DNA of 64,000 nt, taken from positions 23,078,826-23,142,825 of the forward strand of contig CM026559.1 of the NCBI GenBank assembly GCA_015143295.1, given 5' to 3'. Source of the stretch: Tetracentron sinense. Taxonomy: Eukaryota > Streptophyta > Magnoliopsida > Trochodendrales > Trochodendraceae. The translations under genes and the position numbers were made by a program. Positions 22,811-32,027 of the stretch are shown here, in pieces. The notes under the pieces are model-generated. The model ran no database searches, was not told the origin of the DNA, and saw nothing but the letters and a program-made list of their open reading frames with translations. Each line of letters opens with the position of its first letter. The first letter of the stretch is position 1.

Positions 22811-23116
22811 TCAAACTGAAGCCCGCCGGGGAACACTCTTTCGTCTGTTACTTCTTCTCTTCACTTGCACTGGGCTTATAATAGTTGCTTCGTCCACGCC
22901 CACTTCTCTTTCACTGGAATCAGATTCTTCGTCCATTTCAGCTTCCTCTATAGTATTTGATTCCTGCTTCTTCTCCTTCTTTTTTCCCTTCTTCGCCATT
23001 TTCTTCGGCCTTCCTCTCTTCTTCTGTTGATTCTTCATGCTGCTATCATCTTCAATAGTTATCGCTCTTTCTTCCTTTCTCGGTTCCAACTGCGATTCAT
23101 CCGTAAAAGAAGACAT
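22811..23116 (-). CDS. Small AT-hook-containing protein, unknown family (101 aa)
   Basis: Open frame from ATG at 23116. Highly charged: residues about 32-50 read KKRGRPKKMAKKGKKKEKK, an AT-hook core (RGRP) within a basic tract that could bind the DNA minor groove and serve as a nuclear signal. An acidic stretch (EEAEMDEESDSSERE) follows, then a basic tail RRSNRRKSVPRR. Such order is typical of chromatin-associated proteins. I do not recognise a family. No TATA box is obvious and no intron is needed. It may be an intact small gene or a surviving exon. Confidence 0.45.
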   Translation of the reverse strand: MSSFTDESQLEPRKEERAITIEDDSSMKNQQKKRGRPKKMAKKGKKKEKKQESNTIEEAEMDEESDSSEREVGVDEATIISPVQVKRRSNRRKSVPRRASV

Positions 23117-23553
23117 GGCCAGAGTGGCTTAAATCGTTCTTCAAGGAAGCTATTAGAACACAAAATTGAAGAACTGGGTCTTTAAAAGGGCTAGAACGGT
23201 TGTGCTGCGAATGAATGCACGTAGTTCCCATTTAATGAATCCTTGAATGCAAAGCTATTGCGTTGGTTATGGAGGTTGGAAGTTTGAAGAAACCGAAGAG
23301 GGAGAGCTATATAGGGAGACGTAAGGGCAAAGCTTTGTCTATAAATGGGCATTATTCTACTTTAATTAAGACCTTAGTGCGTCCTTATTGGACAATGGAC
23401 ACCCCCACCATCTCAGACATCATCTGGGTCCCTAATACCCCAAGTACACCAATCAGACATTTGTTTTTTTGGAACCATATGATCTCTCCAACAGGTGGTT
23501 TCCAACACTCATGGCCACACTCATGGCCACAGGGAAGAGCACAGACAATTAAA
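23117..23553. other. Intergenic stretch
   Basis: No convincing gene. A plus-strand frame near 23263-23640 lacks recognisable domains and runs into the MITE. A 12-base direct duplication ACTCATGGCCAC occurs at 23508-23531. Confidence 0.4.
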
Positions 23554-23879
23554 ATCTCCGGTTGTAACCCGACTCGAGGAGTCCGATTACGCCATTTATG
23601 CTGCCACATGTCCCTTTTGACACCCTTTAACTGTGGTTAAGATTCACCCACCCCTAGAGTTCACCCATCTATCATTGTTTTTTAGAAAAAATTATTAAAA
23701 AAGAAATTTAACCACGGTTAAAATTCATAATCACCTAGGGTTAATTTTTTAAAATAATTTGTTTCTAAGAAGTAAGGATAGGTGGGTGAATCTTAACCAC
23801 GGTTAAGTGGTGTCAAAAGGGACATATGGCAGCATAGTGGCATAACCAGACTCCCCCAAGTCCGGTTACAACTGGAGAT
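23554..23879. mobile_element. MITE with long terminal inverted repeats (TTAACYRTGGTTAA family)
   Basis: Left end ATCTCCGGTTGTAACCCGAC pairs with the reverse complement of the right end (ATCTCCAGTTGTAACCGGAC). Inside, the arms continue through TGCCACATGTCCCTTTTGAC and TTAACTGTGGTTAAGATTCA, pairing with TGAATCTTAACCACGGTTAA on the right. The centre is AT-rich. No coding capacity. I could not fix a target-site duplication. Confidence 0.8.
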
Positions 23880-23946
23880 GATTACAGTCTTTCGGATTTT
23901 CCTAAAAGTCACAACCAAGTAATATCCATGAATTGAAGTTCTTTCC

Positions 23947-24363
23947 GTGGTACAACTCACAGTTAATAACCAGATGAATGATGAGTTGTGTAAGGAAGTT
24001 TCAATCGATGAAATCAAGCAAGCTATATTTCAAATAGTCTTAAAAGCCCCTGGTCCCGATGGTATGCCGGGTGTTTTCTACCAGAAGAACTGGGACATTG
24101 TGGGGAATGATGTCTGTGCAGCTGTCGTTCAGTTTTTCCGGCAAGGTTTTCTTCTCAAAACGATGAATCTCACTTATATTGTCCTAATCCCAAAGATCAA
24201 AAGTCCTGAGAATATCAATCACTACCGGCTTATAAGTTTATGTAATGTAGTGTACAAGGTTATCTCCAAAATTCTGGCAAACAGCTCAAAAAAAGCGATC
24301 CTTCCATTGTTGATAAACCCAGCTCAAGTTGCTTTCATCCAAGGTCGGCAGATCATGGATAAC
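23947..24363 (+). pseudogene. LINE reverse transcriptase, N-terminal part
   Basis: Reads VSIDEIKQAIFQIVLKAPGP then DGMPGVFYQKNW, LIPKIKSPENINHYRLISLC and VAFIQGRQIMDN, all typical of plant L1 RT blocks 0-2. The frame runs into the inserted LTR at 24364. Confidence 0.9.
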
Positions 24364-24867
24364 TGTAGAGACCCGAATCTTTTTTTCATGTTTTTATTGC
24401 ATTGCATTATAGGTATTATAGTCCTTGTGATGTTTTCATCTTTGTTGTATTGTATATCTAATGGGTGTAGTGTGATTAAGGTTTAATCAAACTTCTAGTT
24501 CAGGAATGTCATAACACACCCTAAACTTTGGGAAGCTCTAGTTTTGGCACCGTTTATTGGAATTAAATGATTCTTAAACCATTAGAAAGGTCTTGGAACC
24601 CTCTTCGAGGTTCATGTTTAATGTTTTCCCTTATTTTTAATCTAAGCTAAGTCAAAAGTGGATTTTCCGATGTTTTGTCTGATGGAATTGCAGATCAGTC
24701 AACTTTGGGGACAATTTGGTCCATAAATAAAGAGGAATTTGGAAATTCTAAAATGCCAGAAATGTTTGTTTTCGAAAGACGAATCCAACCCAAGTTGAAT
24801 CGTCGAAATCCAACGAACGAGTCAAAAGTTATAGCCGAAACAGTAAAATGAGTCGAAATCTGCAAGC

Positions 24868-25054
24868 ACCGATCGCTCAGTCAGAAGTAGTGATCGATCG
24901 GTCCAAAACCGATCGATCGGTATCTATCGACTGGTCCAAAATTTTGTATGAGAAAAATTTCCAGATAGTGCTTTTTTGACCGATCGCCCGGTCAAGAGCA
25001 CCGATCGATCGGTTGAGAACCGATCGATCGGTCATAACCACCGATCGCTCGGTC
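24868..25054 (+). promoter_or_regulatory. Cluster of CCGATCGATCGG palindromes in the solo LTR
   Basis: About eight copies of ACCGATCGATCGGT or variants (GATCGCTCGGT, GATCGCCCGGT, TATCGACTGGT). The last lies about 65 bases upstream of TATAAATAG at 25117-25125. Position in U3 suggests transcription factor sites; function is inferred. Confidence 0.6.
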
Positions 25055-25116
25055 CTTCGTATTTTTACAGAATTTTAGTAAGGGTTTTTCGGTCTTTTGG
25101 TTTTAGACCTTGGGGT

Positions 25117-25125
25117 TATAAATAG
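25117..25125 (+). promoter_or_regulatory. TATA box of the solo LTR
   Basis: TATAAATAG, a close match to the plant consensus, about 750 bases into the LTR and just after the palindrome cluster. It could still start transcripts reading into the 3' part of the LINE. Confidence 0.6.
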
Positions 25126-26388
25126 GGATCCTATTTCGGGGTATTAGAATACTCTACCTATTTCTAACCTAATTTGGCAAAAAGGGAGAGAAACCCTAGG
25201 GTTTTGAGAAAGAGCTTTCTTGGGGAAGAAGGTGATAGCTTGGATAGTGCAAGGAGAGCTTGGAAAGCTTCCCCAAATCACCTCGGGAGCGTTTTGAATC
25301 CAAGTGAGGATTCCTAAGGTTGATATACTATCCTAATCAACTTTATTTTAATGTTTTGTGAATATTAATTGGATAGAGATGATAGAATGGAGATGAGATG
25401 CATTTTTCCAAATTTTATATGAAGTAAGCTAATTATGGATGGAAATGTGGATTAGAATATGCAGTGAAATGTATGGAGGATGGGAAATGTATGGAGGATG
25501 AGATTAATATGTGGATTTGAATGGTGAATTGATCGTATGGATGGATCATGGTTTGATGAATGCTTGAAAATGTAAAATGGCAATGGATTCATATTATGCG
25601 TGCTCAAGGTATTTGTGAAAATGCTTGAGAGGATAAATGCTATTATACTCTTATGAAATGGTGGTAAATTGATTATGAATTGCGATATGTATTATGATAA
25701 GATATGTATATGTGAATTTTTTGTTAAGTATGTCTAATTACTTGCATGAAAATTGATAGTCGGGAAGGTAAGAACTTAGAGGAACATCTCTCAAACCGGG
25801 AATTCTCTCACTATTTGGTATGGGACAGTATAGTGGAGTTTCTATGGTGGGAGATCGGAATCTAAGCAATTACCAACTTGAATGTTAATTTCGATACTTA
25901 AGCACATATGCACGTGTATGTTAAGATAAGAGTCTCACAAGTCACACATGTGGACCACAAGCATGAGCATGGCATACGTATGACATTCTGAATAAGCATA
26001 AGCATGACATGGTCCGTATCCACCAAGAGCGGCATGTCAATTACATTTGATTCTTAGGCATGGTCCGTATCCGCCAAGAACGGCATGTCAGCCATTTGAT
26101 TCTTAGACATGGTCCGTATCCGCCAAGAACAGCATGTCACATCATTGTATGATCTGAATAAGTGCATAAGCATAAGCATCTCACAAGTACGTGGTCTCAT
26201 AAGCATAAGCAATTCATAAGTGTATTGTCTTCTATGTCTAAGATTCTCACAAGTACACGAGTCAAGGTAATGACATGATGTATATGCGCACACGTTCTTC
26301 TGTATTCTGATTATGTTATTATGCTATTGGATATGTTTCTAACTAAGTGCATGTATATTATTATTGTTGGTTGGATTTTATATACACC

Positions 26389-26404
26389 GAGTACTTTTGT
26401 ACTC
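26389..26404 (+). other. Hairpin GAGTACTTTTGTACTC in the solo LTR
   Basis: A perfect 6-base stem with a 4-base loop about 417 bases from the LTR 3' end. The related LTR at 46629-48884 has a different sequence with the same stem shape at 48433-48451 (CTGAGTATTCCATGCTCAG), about 433 bases from its end. Confidence 0.6.
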
Positions 26405-26826
26405 AATCAGACTTTTGTCTTGGCAGGGTTAGGGCAAGAGTACACGGCGGAGCCGTGGGTTGAGGAGACTTACATCGAGAAAGGAGGAGAAGGTGAGCCC
26501 ATTGAGGAAGGAGCCGAAGTCTTGGGTGGCTACACCTCTTAGTTTATGTTTTGTTGGTTAAGAGAGTTTTGTATTAGACTTTCAGATGATGTTGCTTAGT
26601 AGACTTTTTATGGTTGTATTTTTCATACTTGTTGGTTATAGTAAGTTGTATATGTTGACCATAGACTTGTGCAGGTTGATTATAGTTATATATCGGAATT
26701 TTATTACTCTCATTTTTGGAGACTCGTGTAGTAGCCTTGTATGCATGGATTTTAAGCAGGTTAAGTAATGTGACGATTCCAAAGTCCTATTTTAGCCTTG
26801 TGGGATTTTGGGGTCGTTATAATAAC

Positions 26827-28040
26827 ATTCTCATAAACCACGAGATCAATCATTACATTAGAAGGAAAAAGGGGAGGGAGCGACTGATGTCCGTCAAACT
26901 TGACCTTAACAAGGCCTATAAGAGGGTCGAATTAAATTTTCTCTTCGCTCTTATGTAAAAGTTGGGCTTCAGGGAGTCTTAGATTAGTTTGATCAAGCAA
27001 TGCCTTACTACGGTTCAATTTGTGGTAATCCTCAATAGCGAACCTCATGGATGCATCATTCCGACTAGGGGCTTGCATCAAGGTGACCTCCTATCGCCTT
27101 ATTTATTTGTTCTATGTGCTGAAGCGCTATCAGGTCTCATCCATCAGGCCGTGAATCAAGGGTTTTTGAGTTGTATTCGAATCAACAAGCATGTTCCCGC
27201 TCTCTCTCATCTATTCTTTGCAGATGACTGTTTGGTATTTATGCAAGCTAATTTGGATGAACCTACTAAATTAATGGAAACTCTAGAAACCTATGGTTTT
27301 GCTTCAGGTCAGGTGGTGAACTATAAAAAGTCGGGGGCAACATTAAGTGATTATACTCCTTGGAGATCCTGACGTATGATAGCAAGGATTCTTCACATCA
27401 AGAATTTATCGACTCCGGGCAGCTATCTGGGTCTGCCTACAGAATTTGAACGATCAAAGAGGAAAGTTTTTGAGAACCTCAAAGGCCGAATCTTGCAACG
27501 AATGGAAGGGTGGAAAGGCTCTATTCTGACCCAAGCAGGGCAGGGGGTTTTAATTCAAGCCATGATCCAAGCTATTCCCGCCTACTCTATGAGTTGTTTC
27601 CTACTTCCTAAGGGTTGGCTAAGAGAGGTGAAATCAGCTATAGCCCGATTTTGGTGGCACCAGTCAAACGAGAACAAAATACATTGGGTTAGCTGGAAGA
27701 AAATGAACCAACCTAAGGCGGCAGGCGGATTGGGCCTCCGGGACATTCAAGCTTTCAATTTGGGGCTCCTTGCGAAGCAGGGATGGAGATTGTTGAGCCA
27801 GTCAGAGTCGTTATGGACACGGTTTATGAAGGCTCCCTTTTTCTTCAAGCGAAATTGGGATCAAGACCCTCATGGGCTTGGTGGAGTATTTTGGTGGGAC
27901 ACTCAATTCTTCAAAAAGGCCTTTGTTAGCAAATTGGTTCGGGTACCCAAGTGCGAGCTAATACCGATCCATGGATACCATCTATTCCCATGTTCAAGCC
28001 CATCCCTCTCCTGGGTGTGGCTTTGCAAGGGCAAATAGTG
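26827..28040 (+). pseudogene. LINE reverse transcriptase, remaining part
   Basis: Resumes with ILINHEINHYIRRKKGRER, then SVKLDLNKAYKRVE (the A block with catalytic Asp), GLHQGDLLSPYLFVLCAEAL, and the catalytic FADD at about 27214-27225. TAA at 26956-26958 and TGA near 27371 break the frame. The thumb and connection region follows (KGRILQRMEGWKGSILTQAG, then RFWWHQSNENKIHWVSW, GGLGLRDIQAFNLGLLAKQG). Confidence 0.9.
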
Positions 28041-28285
28041 TCCAACTTCATCAACCCTGAAGAGGGTACATGAGATGTTCGGGTTTGAGGAGCTATTTTC
28101 ATCCATCATCAATTGGGGCAATCTGTAAAATCCTCATTAGTATCCTTGGTAATCCAGATAAACTCATATGGCACTTCACAAAATCTGGGAATTTCAAAGT
28201 AAGCTCTGCATCCCACCTACCCCACCAAGATCTTGAAGCTCATCAAGCGTCCTCCAGCTAACAAAGGCCCCTAGTAGACAATAAT

Positions 28286-29200
28286 GTGTGGAAGAGTATT
28301 TGGAAGCTCCCTATCCCCCTAAAGATCCAAGTATTCATCCGGAGATTATGCCATAATGCAATTGCAGTTTCGGAAAACCTTCTCAAGAGACAAGTCCCGG
28401 TGGATGACATATGCCCCCTCTGTACAGCTATGGCGGAATCCATCCTTCACTTATTTCTGGAATGCCATTGTGCCCGAAGCATATGGTTTGGATCATCCTT
28501 ATCCCTTTGTTTTCTTTCTAGTTCTCAGGATTCGTTTCTATCCTGGTGGCAACTTTGTTTTCCTTCTGGTTCTCAAGACTCGTTTCTATCCTGGTGGCAA
28601 AAGTTGGTTATGAGGCCCGAATTCAAGTCTAACAACCAACTTCTCGCTATCCGCCTGGCTACTACTCTTTCGAGTATCTGGCTACTCAGAAATGAGGTTG
28701 TGTTCAATCAAGCTTCCCCAGATCCTATTGCAACGGTCCACCAAATTGAAGTTATGGTCTCTGAATTCTCAAAAAATAACAGCGGTCAACAAAAGGATAG
28801 TTTGACTAACAATACAGTTCTAGGACCCATTTTGTGGTCTCCTCCGAAGCAAGGATGGATTAAACTAAATGTTGATGGAGCGGCTCTTCCTAATGGCAAG
28901 GCAATGGGAGTGGGTGTGGTTGCTCGCAATCATGAGGGAGTAATTCTCAAATATCTATGGAAGGCGTTGTTTGGAGGGACCTCTCGTAGTGTGGAAGCAG
29001 AGGCTATCCACATGGGCTTTCAAGTCGCCATTTCGAATCATTGGAACCAAATCATCATTGAATCCGACTCTAAAGAGAACATTGACTTGCTGATTGGTAG
29101 AACCGATCAGAACTCTTGGGATTCCTCGACCATAATCGCGGATATTCAATAGCTTATGAGGAGTTGTGAGAGAATTATTTGACCTTTGTCCATCGTGAAA
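28286..29200 (+). pseudogene. LINE zf-RVT and RNase H region
   Basis: VWKSIWKLPIPLKIQVFIRR then DDICPLCTAMAESILHLFLE, the zinc-binding segment at the end of plant LINE ORF2. From about 28850: GWIKLNVDGAALPNGKAMG, SVEAEAIHMGFQVA and IIIESDSKENI, the Asp, Glu and Asp landmarks of an RNase H. A 41-base segment is tandemly duplicated at about 28517-28600 (TCTCAGGATTCGTTTCTATC / TCTCAAGACTCGTTTCTATC). Frame breaks near 29150. Confidence 0.85.
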
Positions 29201-29609
29201 GCAATACTTTAGCTCATTTTGCAGCCCAATAAGAGTATACAGCGTTGGTATAGGTTAAAGGCTTTGCACTCTTCTTCAGAACTTCCTGTAAGCTTCTCCC
29301 AAATGGATGTACTATCATCCGTTTTGCTTTAATGAAATCTTACCTTTTCAACCAAAAAAAAAAGGTAATAGGCCAAAAAGGAAACGGATTACCTCCAGCT
29401 TTAGACTCGGGCACCACTCTTTGCATGACGCATGGGTAGGGGGTGGAGCCACATTGGCCCAAGGGCTGAAGACCCCTTGAAATTTTGGAAAAAAAAATCT
29501 TATGGTACAAATAGGGTTGTAGCTTGGGAGAGGGGCGCTCTAGCACCCCTAAACTTCTGGAAAAAACAATTCCTTACAAATCGACACAAACAAATGCGAT
29601 GTCCATGCG

Positions 29610-29652
<43 letters not shown>
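29610..29652. repeat. Poly(C) run of 43
   Basis: Uninterrupted C homopolymer on the plus strand. Prone to i-motif or G-quadruplex formation on the two strands and to sequencing error. The proline-rich and glycine-rich reading frames here are artefacts of it. Confidence 0.9.
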
Positions 29653-29655
<3 letters not shown>

Positions 29656-29878
29656 CTTGGCTCCGTCCTGCCCATGGAAAGGAATTTAAGGAATGAGGTG
29701 ATATCATGCATGGCACATTTTGTTGGGTGGTGTATGCACACCTCCTAAGCTCGTCACATGTCCTCTTTAACACCTATTAACTATGGTTAAGATTCACTCA
29801 TCCTTAAGATTAAATACAACAACCTTAGTTTTTAGAAGAATATTAAAATAAAAACAAAAAAAAAACTAACCACATGAG

Positions 29879-29999
29879 TAGGGGTGGAAATGGACCGAGT
29901 ATGAGCTTGACTTTTAGTGATTTTTTAATAGGCCTGGCCCTAAACCCGACACATTTATATAGGCTTTGCAGCTTGAACTCAGCCCGATTGCCACCCCTA
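29879..29999. mobile_element. hAT-like MITE (121 bp), TSD CACATGAG
   Basis: Ends TAGGGGTGGAAAT and ATTGCCACCCCTA form a 13-base terminal inverted repeat with one mismatch. The 8-base CACATGAG flanks it at 29871-29878 and 30000-30007. Both traits fit the hAT superfamily. It is nested in the older MITE region. Confidence 0.85.
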
Positions 30000-30152
30000 C
30001 ACATGAGTGAGTGATCAATCATAAGGAAGGTTAACTTTTTTTTTCCCTAAAAACCTAAGGTTAGATTTTCTTTCGGTATCGTTTCCCGCAGCCCATTTTC
30101 TAGGGAAGCAAACAGGGGTAAAGGAAAATAAAATGAGTAGTGATTAGTACAC

Positions 30153-30388
30153 TACACATTAGACTATGTAGTCTAATGTCATGGGCATGTGTCCCTTTTT
30201 AACACTCATTTTAACTATGATTAAGTTTAAGAAAATTAAAGTTAATACTTTTGTTTTATATCTTTTTAAAAATCAATGTGAGATTGCTTAACCCTAGGAG
30301 TGAGTAAATCTAACTAGAATTGATGTGTGGTAAAAGGGGAGGACCAATGAGGACTGCACATTAGACTACATAGTCTAATGCGGCGACA
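30153..30388. mobile_element. MITE with palindromic ends
   Basis: Both ends carry a self-palindromic word: ATTAGACTATGTAGTCTAAT at about 30158 and ATTAGACTACATAGTCTAAT at about 30360. Inside the left end is CATGTGTCCCTTTTTAACAC, paired with TGTGTGGTAAAAGGGG on the right, and a TTAACTATGATTAAG core. Confidence 0.7.
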
Positions 30389-30676
30389 GTAAGTTAACCA
30401 TTTCTCAAATAAAATCTAGCACCTTTACTATTATAATGTGATAGGCATGCTTAGATGATTTTCCGAAATTCCTAAATTACCCTTATATAAAAACAAAACA
30501 TTAATTTAATTTTTACTTTAATTCCCAAACTACCCTTGCCTTGATTTAATGTTTTACTTTAATTCCTAAAGTACCCCTTGCCATCTATCTACTTAGAATC
30601 ACAGCCAATCGCGATTGACCTCGGGGAGAGTTCAATCACACCCGTGGGTTAACACGTGCCCCTTTTAATTCCTAAT
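30389..30676. other. AT-rich stretch, nothing recognised
   Basis: Short phrases such as AATTCCCAAACTACCCTTGCC and AATTCCTAAAGTACCCCTTG at about 30520 and 30570 form a weak direct repeat. No gene or clear element. Confidence 0.4.
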
Positions 30677-30865
30677 AACCGTGGTTAACTCCTTCCCCTC
30701 ACTCTCACGTGCATTTGCACGTGCCACTAGCGAGTTCAATCGGGTGTCGTTAACTCCTTCCCCTCGCTCTCACGTGCATCACACATGCCACTAGCGAGTT
30801 CAATCAGTTGTCGTTAACTCCTTCCCCTTGCTCTCACGTGCATCGCACGTGCCACCCGTTAGTGA
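30677..30865. repeat. Three tandem copies (about 66 bp) with G-box palindromes
   Basis: GTTAACTCCTTCCCCTC then CTCTCACGTGCATxxxCACGTGCC, then ACTAGCGAGTTCAATCxG, repeated three times; the third copy stops after the palindrome. Each has at least one CACGTG or near-CACGTG (G-box) in a palindrome such as CACGTGCATCGCACGTG. Confidence 0.8.
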
Positions 30866-31129
30866 ACTATAATGCAATTTAGCATGCAGTATAAAGATAT
30901 AGAGGAGTTGAAATAAATTCCAATTAAGGAGTACAAATTCATAAATTACATACAATTTAAGCTTCTATTTTTGGGCTAACTTCGTGTGTCTCCAACCCTT
31001 CGGGTCAGGATTAGATACCCCGAGATGTGGCGAAGGCACGCAATCCGCCCCCACCAAGAAAGTCGGGGAAATCCGAATGGGAATGGCCCCAAAAAGGGAG
31101 TGAGAAATGGAACCTAGGACCTCCCGCTT

Positions 31130-31146
31130 GGGGGGGGGGGGGGGGG
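31130..31146. repeat. Poly(G) run of 17
   Basis: A G homopolymer 14 bases left of the DUF688 stop codon, that is, in the presumed 3' UTR of that gene, where the transcript would carry C17. Confidence 0.85.
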
Positions 31147-31159
31147 CAGGGGGAACAAT

Positions 31160-31843
31160 TTAAACTCTTCTTGCCAAACAAATCAGAACTCCAGTAAAAT
31201 TCCAAGGAATGCAACTCGAAGACAAATCTAGCCTTTCAATACCTCCCCATTTCTCGGAATCTTCCACTTTCTTCTGACTTTTTGGCGCTGAAAACTTCGA
31301 CGTCTGCAAAGAAGTCTCAAAATGAGAAGCCGATGATGATGACCTCCATGAAGAGATTGAATTACGAGGAGAGGAAACCGAATCACTATCAGAGCTCCAA
31401 AACTCGAAATTCTCAACCTTTTTGGAGCCAGTAACATCAGAAATACTCTCATCTAGTCCTGTTCTTTTCTTTTTAAAAATTTGTCGAGTTTTCACGATTT
31501 TCTTCCAAAACCAGACCCTTGGCTGGGCTGAGTCCTTGGGTTTTTCAGTGCATAGCTTGGGTAGACTCAAGCTCTGGGCCGCCGGTGGAGGGCTAAGCGG
31601 AGGAATCGAGCCATTCATCAATGGGGTTCTGGATTTCCCAGGCTGTGTTTCCCATTTGAAGGGAACTCCTTCCGCAGTCCTGTGGTAAATACGTGAAGAG
31701 AATCCCTTGGAAGAATCTCTTGAGAGAATTCTGTTGAAGAAAATTTCCTCTCCTTGAAGTAATGAAACAGTGCAACCATTCGTTTTCTCAGTTGTGTTTT
31801 CTGGGAATTCGGAGAGAAAATCCTTGCACTCCATTTCTTCCAA
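31160..31843 (-). CDS. DUF688-family protein (227 aa), intact single-exon gene
   Basis: Intact frame from ATG 31843. The DUF688 signature GVPFKWETQPG lies at residues 59-69 after SSRIYHRTAEG, followed by a proline-rich segment with PPLSPPPA. Then RVWFWKKIVKTRQIFKKK, an acidic/serine segment FWSSDSDSVSSPRNSISSW, and the C-terminal SCIPWNFTGVLICLARRV, which is the usual ending of this plant family. Length and the intact ends suggest a full-length protein. The family has no known biochemical role; a basic, Ser-rich, low-complexity makeup fits a nuclear or regulatory protein, but that is inference. A TATA box is 86 bases upstream. The best candidate for a working host gene in the window. Confidence 0.88.
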   Translation of the reverse strand: MEEMECKDFLSEFPENTTEKTNGCTVSLLQGEEIFFNRILSRDSSKGFSSRIYHRTAEGVPFKWETQPGKSRTPLMNGSIPPLSPPPAAQSLSLPKLCTEKPKDSAQPRVWFWKKIVKTRQIFKKKRTGLDESISDVTGSKKVENFEFWSSDSDSVSSPRNSISSWRSSSSASHFETSLQTSKFSAPKSQKKVEDSEKWGGIERLDLSSSCIPWNFTGVLICLARRV

Positions 31844-31928
31844 GGAAGTTTGATTGATTGGGTAACTTGGGTTCTTGAAGCTTTATTGATGGATTCTGAG
31901 ATGAGGATGTAAGTTATATGAGACTCTG

Positions 31929-31937
31929 TATATATAG
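31929..31937 (-). promoter_or_regulatory. TATA box of the DUF688 gene
   Basis: Minus-strand CTATATATA about 86 bases before the ATG; predicts a 5' UTR of roughly 55-60 bases. Confidence 0.65.
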
Positions 31938-32027
31938 AGGCTTATTTTTTCCATATTCAAAGGAGAATGTGGGGGTATTAGGGTGCATGATCCGGTAGTT
32001 TCGACGGTTGAGAAACTAATTCAGGTT

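Larger units (their letters stand above)
24364..26821 (+). mobile_element. Solo LTR (2458 bp) inserted in the LINE, TSD ATAAC
   Basis: Begins TGTAGAGACCCG and ends GGGTCGTTATA; the 5-base ATAAC is present at 24359-24363 and 26822-26826. Removing it restores the LINE RT register (GRQIMDN then ILINHEINHYI). It has no coding capacity. It contains eight CCGATCGATCGG-type palindromes (24868-25054), a TATA box at 25117, and a GAGTACTTTTGTACTC hairpin at 26389. A related LTR is at 46629-48884. LTR length and ends suggest a Ty3/Gypsy parent, not proven. Confidence 0.88.
23940..29363 (+). mobile_element. L1-type LINE, 5'-truncated, split by a solo LTR
   Basis: RT begins in the middle of ORF2 (no endonuclease seen), is interrupted at 24363/26827 by the solo LTR, resumes in register, continues through a zf-RVT-like region and an RNase H, and ends with a poly(A) of 10 at 29354-29363. 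The 5' truncation is usual for LINEs. Several stops and frame shifts make it inactive. Confidence 0.9.
29370..30070. mobile_element. Nested MITE region interrupted by a poly(C) segment and a hAT-like MITE
   Basis: GGATTACCTCCAGC ... GGGCACCACTCTT at 29385-29425 and the sequence from 29690 (CATGCATGGCACATTTTGTT, then TTAACTATGGTTAAGATTCA) match, in order, the MITE at 40811-41286. A segment of about 260 bases carrying the poly(C) run separates them here. The right-hand arm is incomplete. Confidence 0.6.

Noticed and set aside
23263..23640. 125-codon plus-strand frame beside the LINE
   Set aside because: No recognised domain; its last part runs into a MITE arm. A LINE ORF1 origin was considered, but no RRM or CCHC motif is present.
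29432..29773. Frames with poly-Pro or poly-Gly
   Set aside because: Translation of the 43-base poly(C) run.
30600..30870. CRISPR-like regular repeat spacing
   Set aside because: Only three units, no unique spacers, and the context is a plant nuclear genome. It is a tandem repeat.
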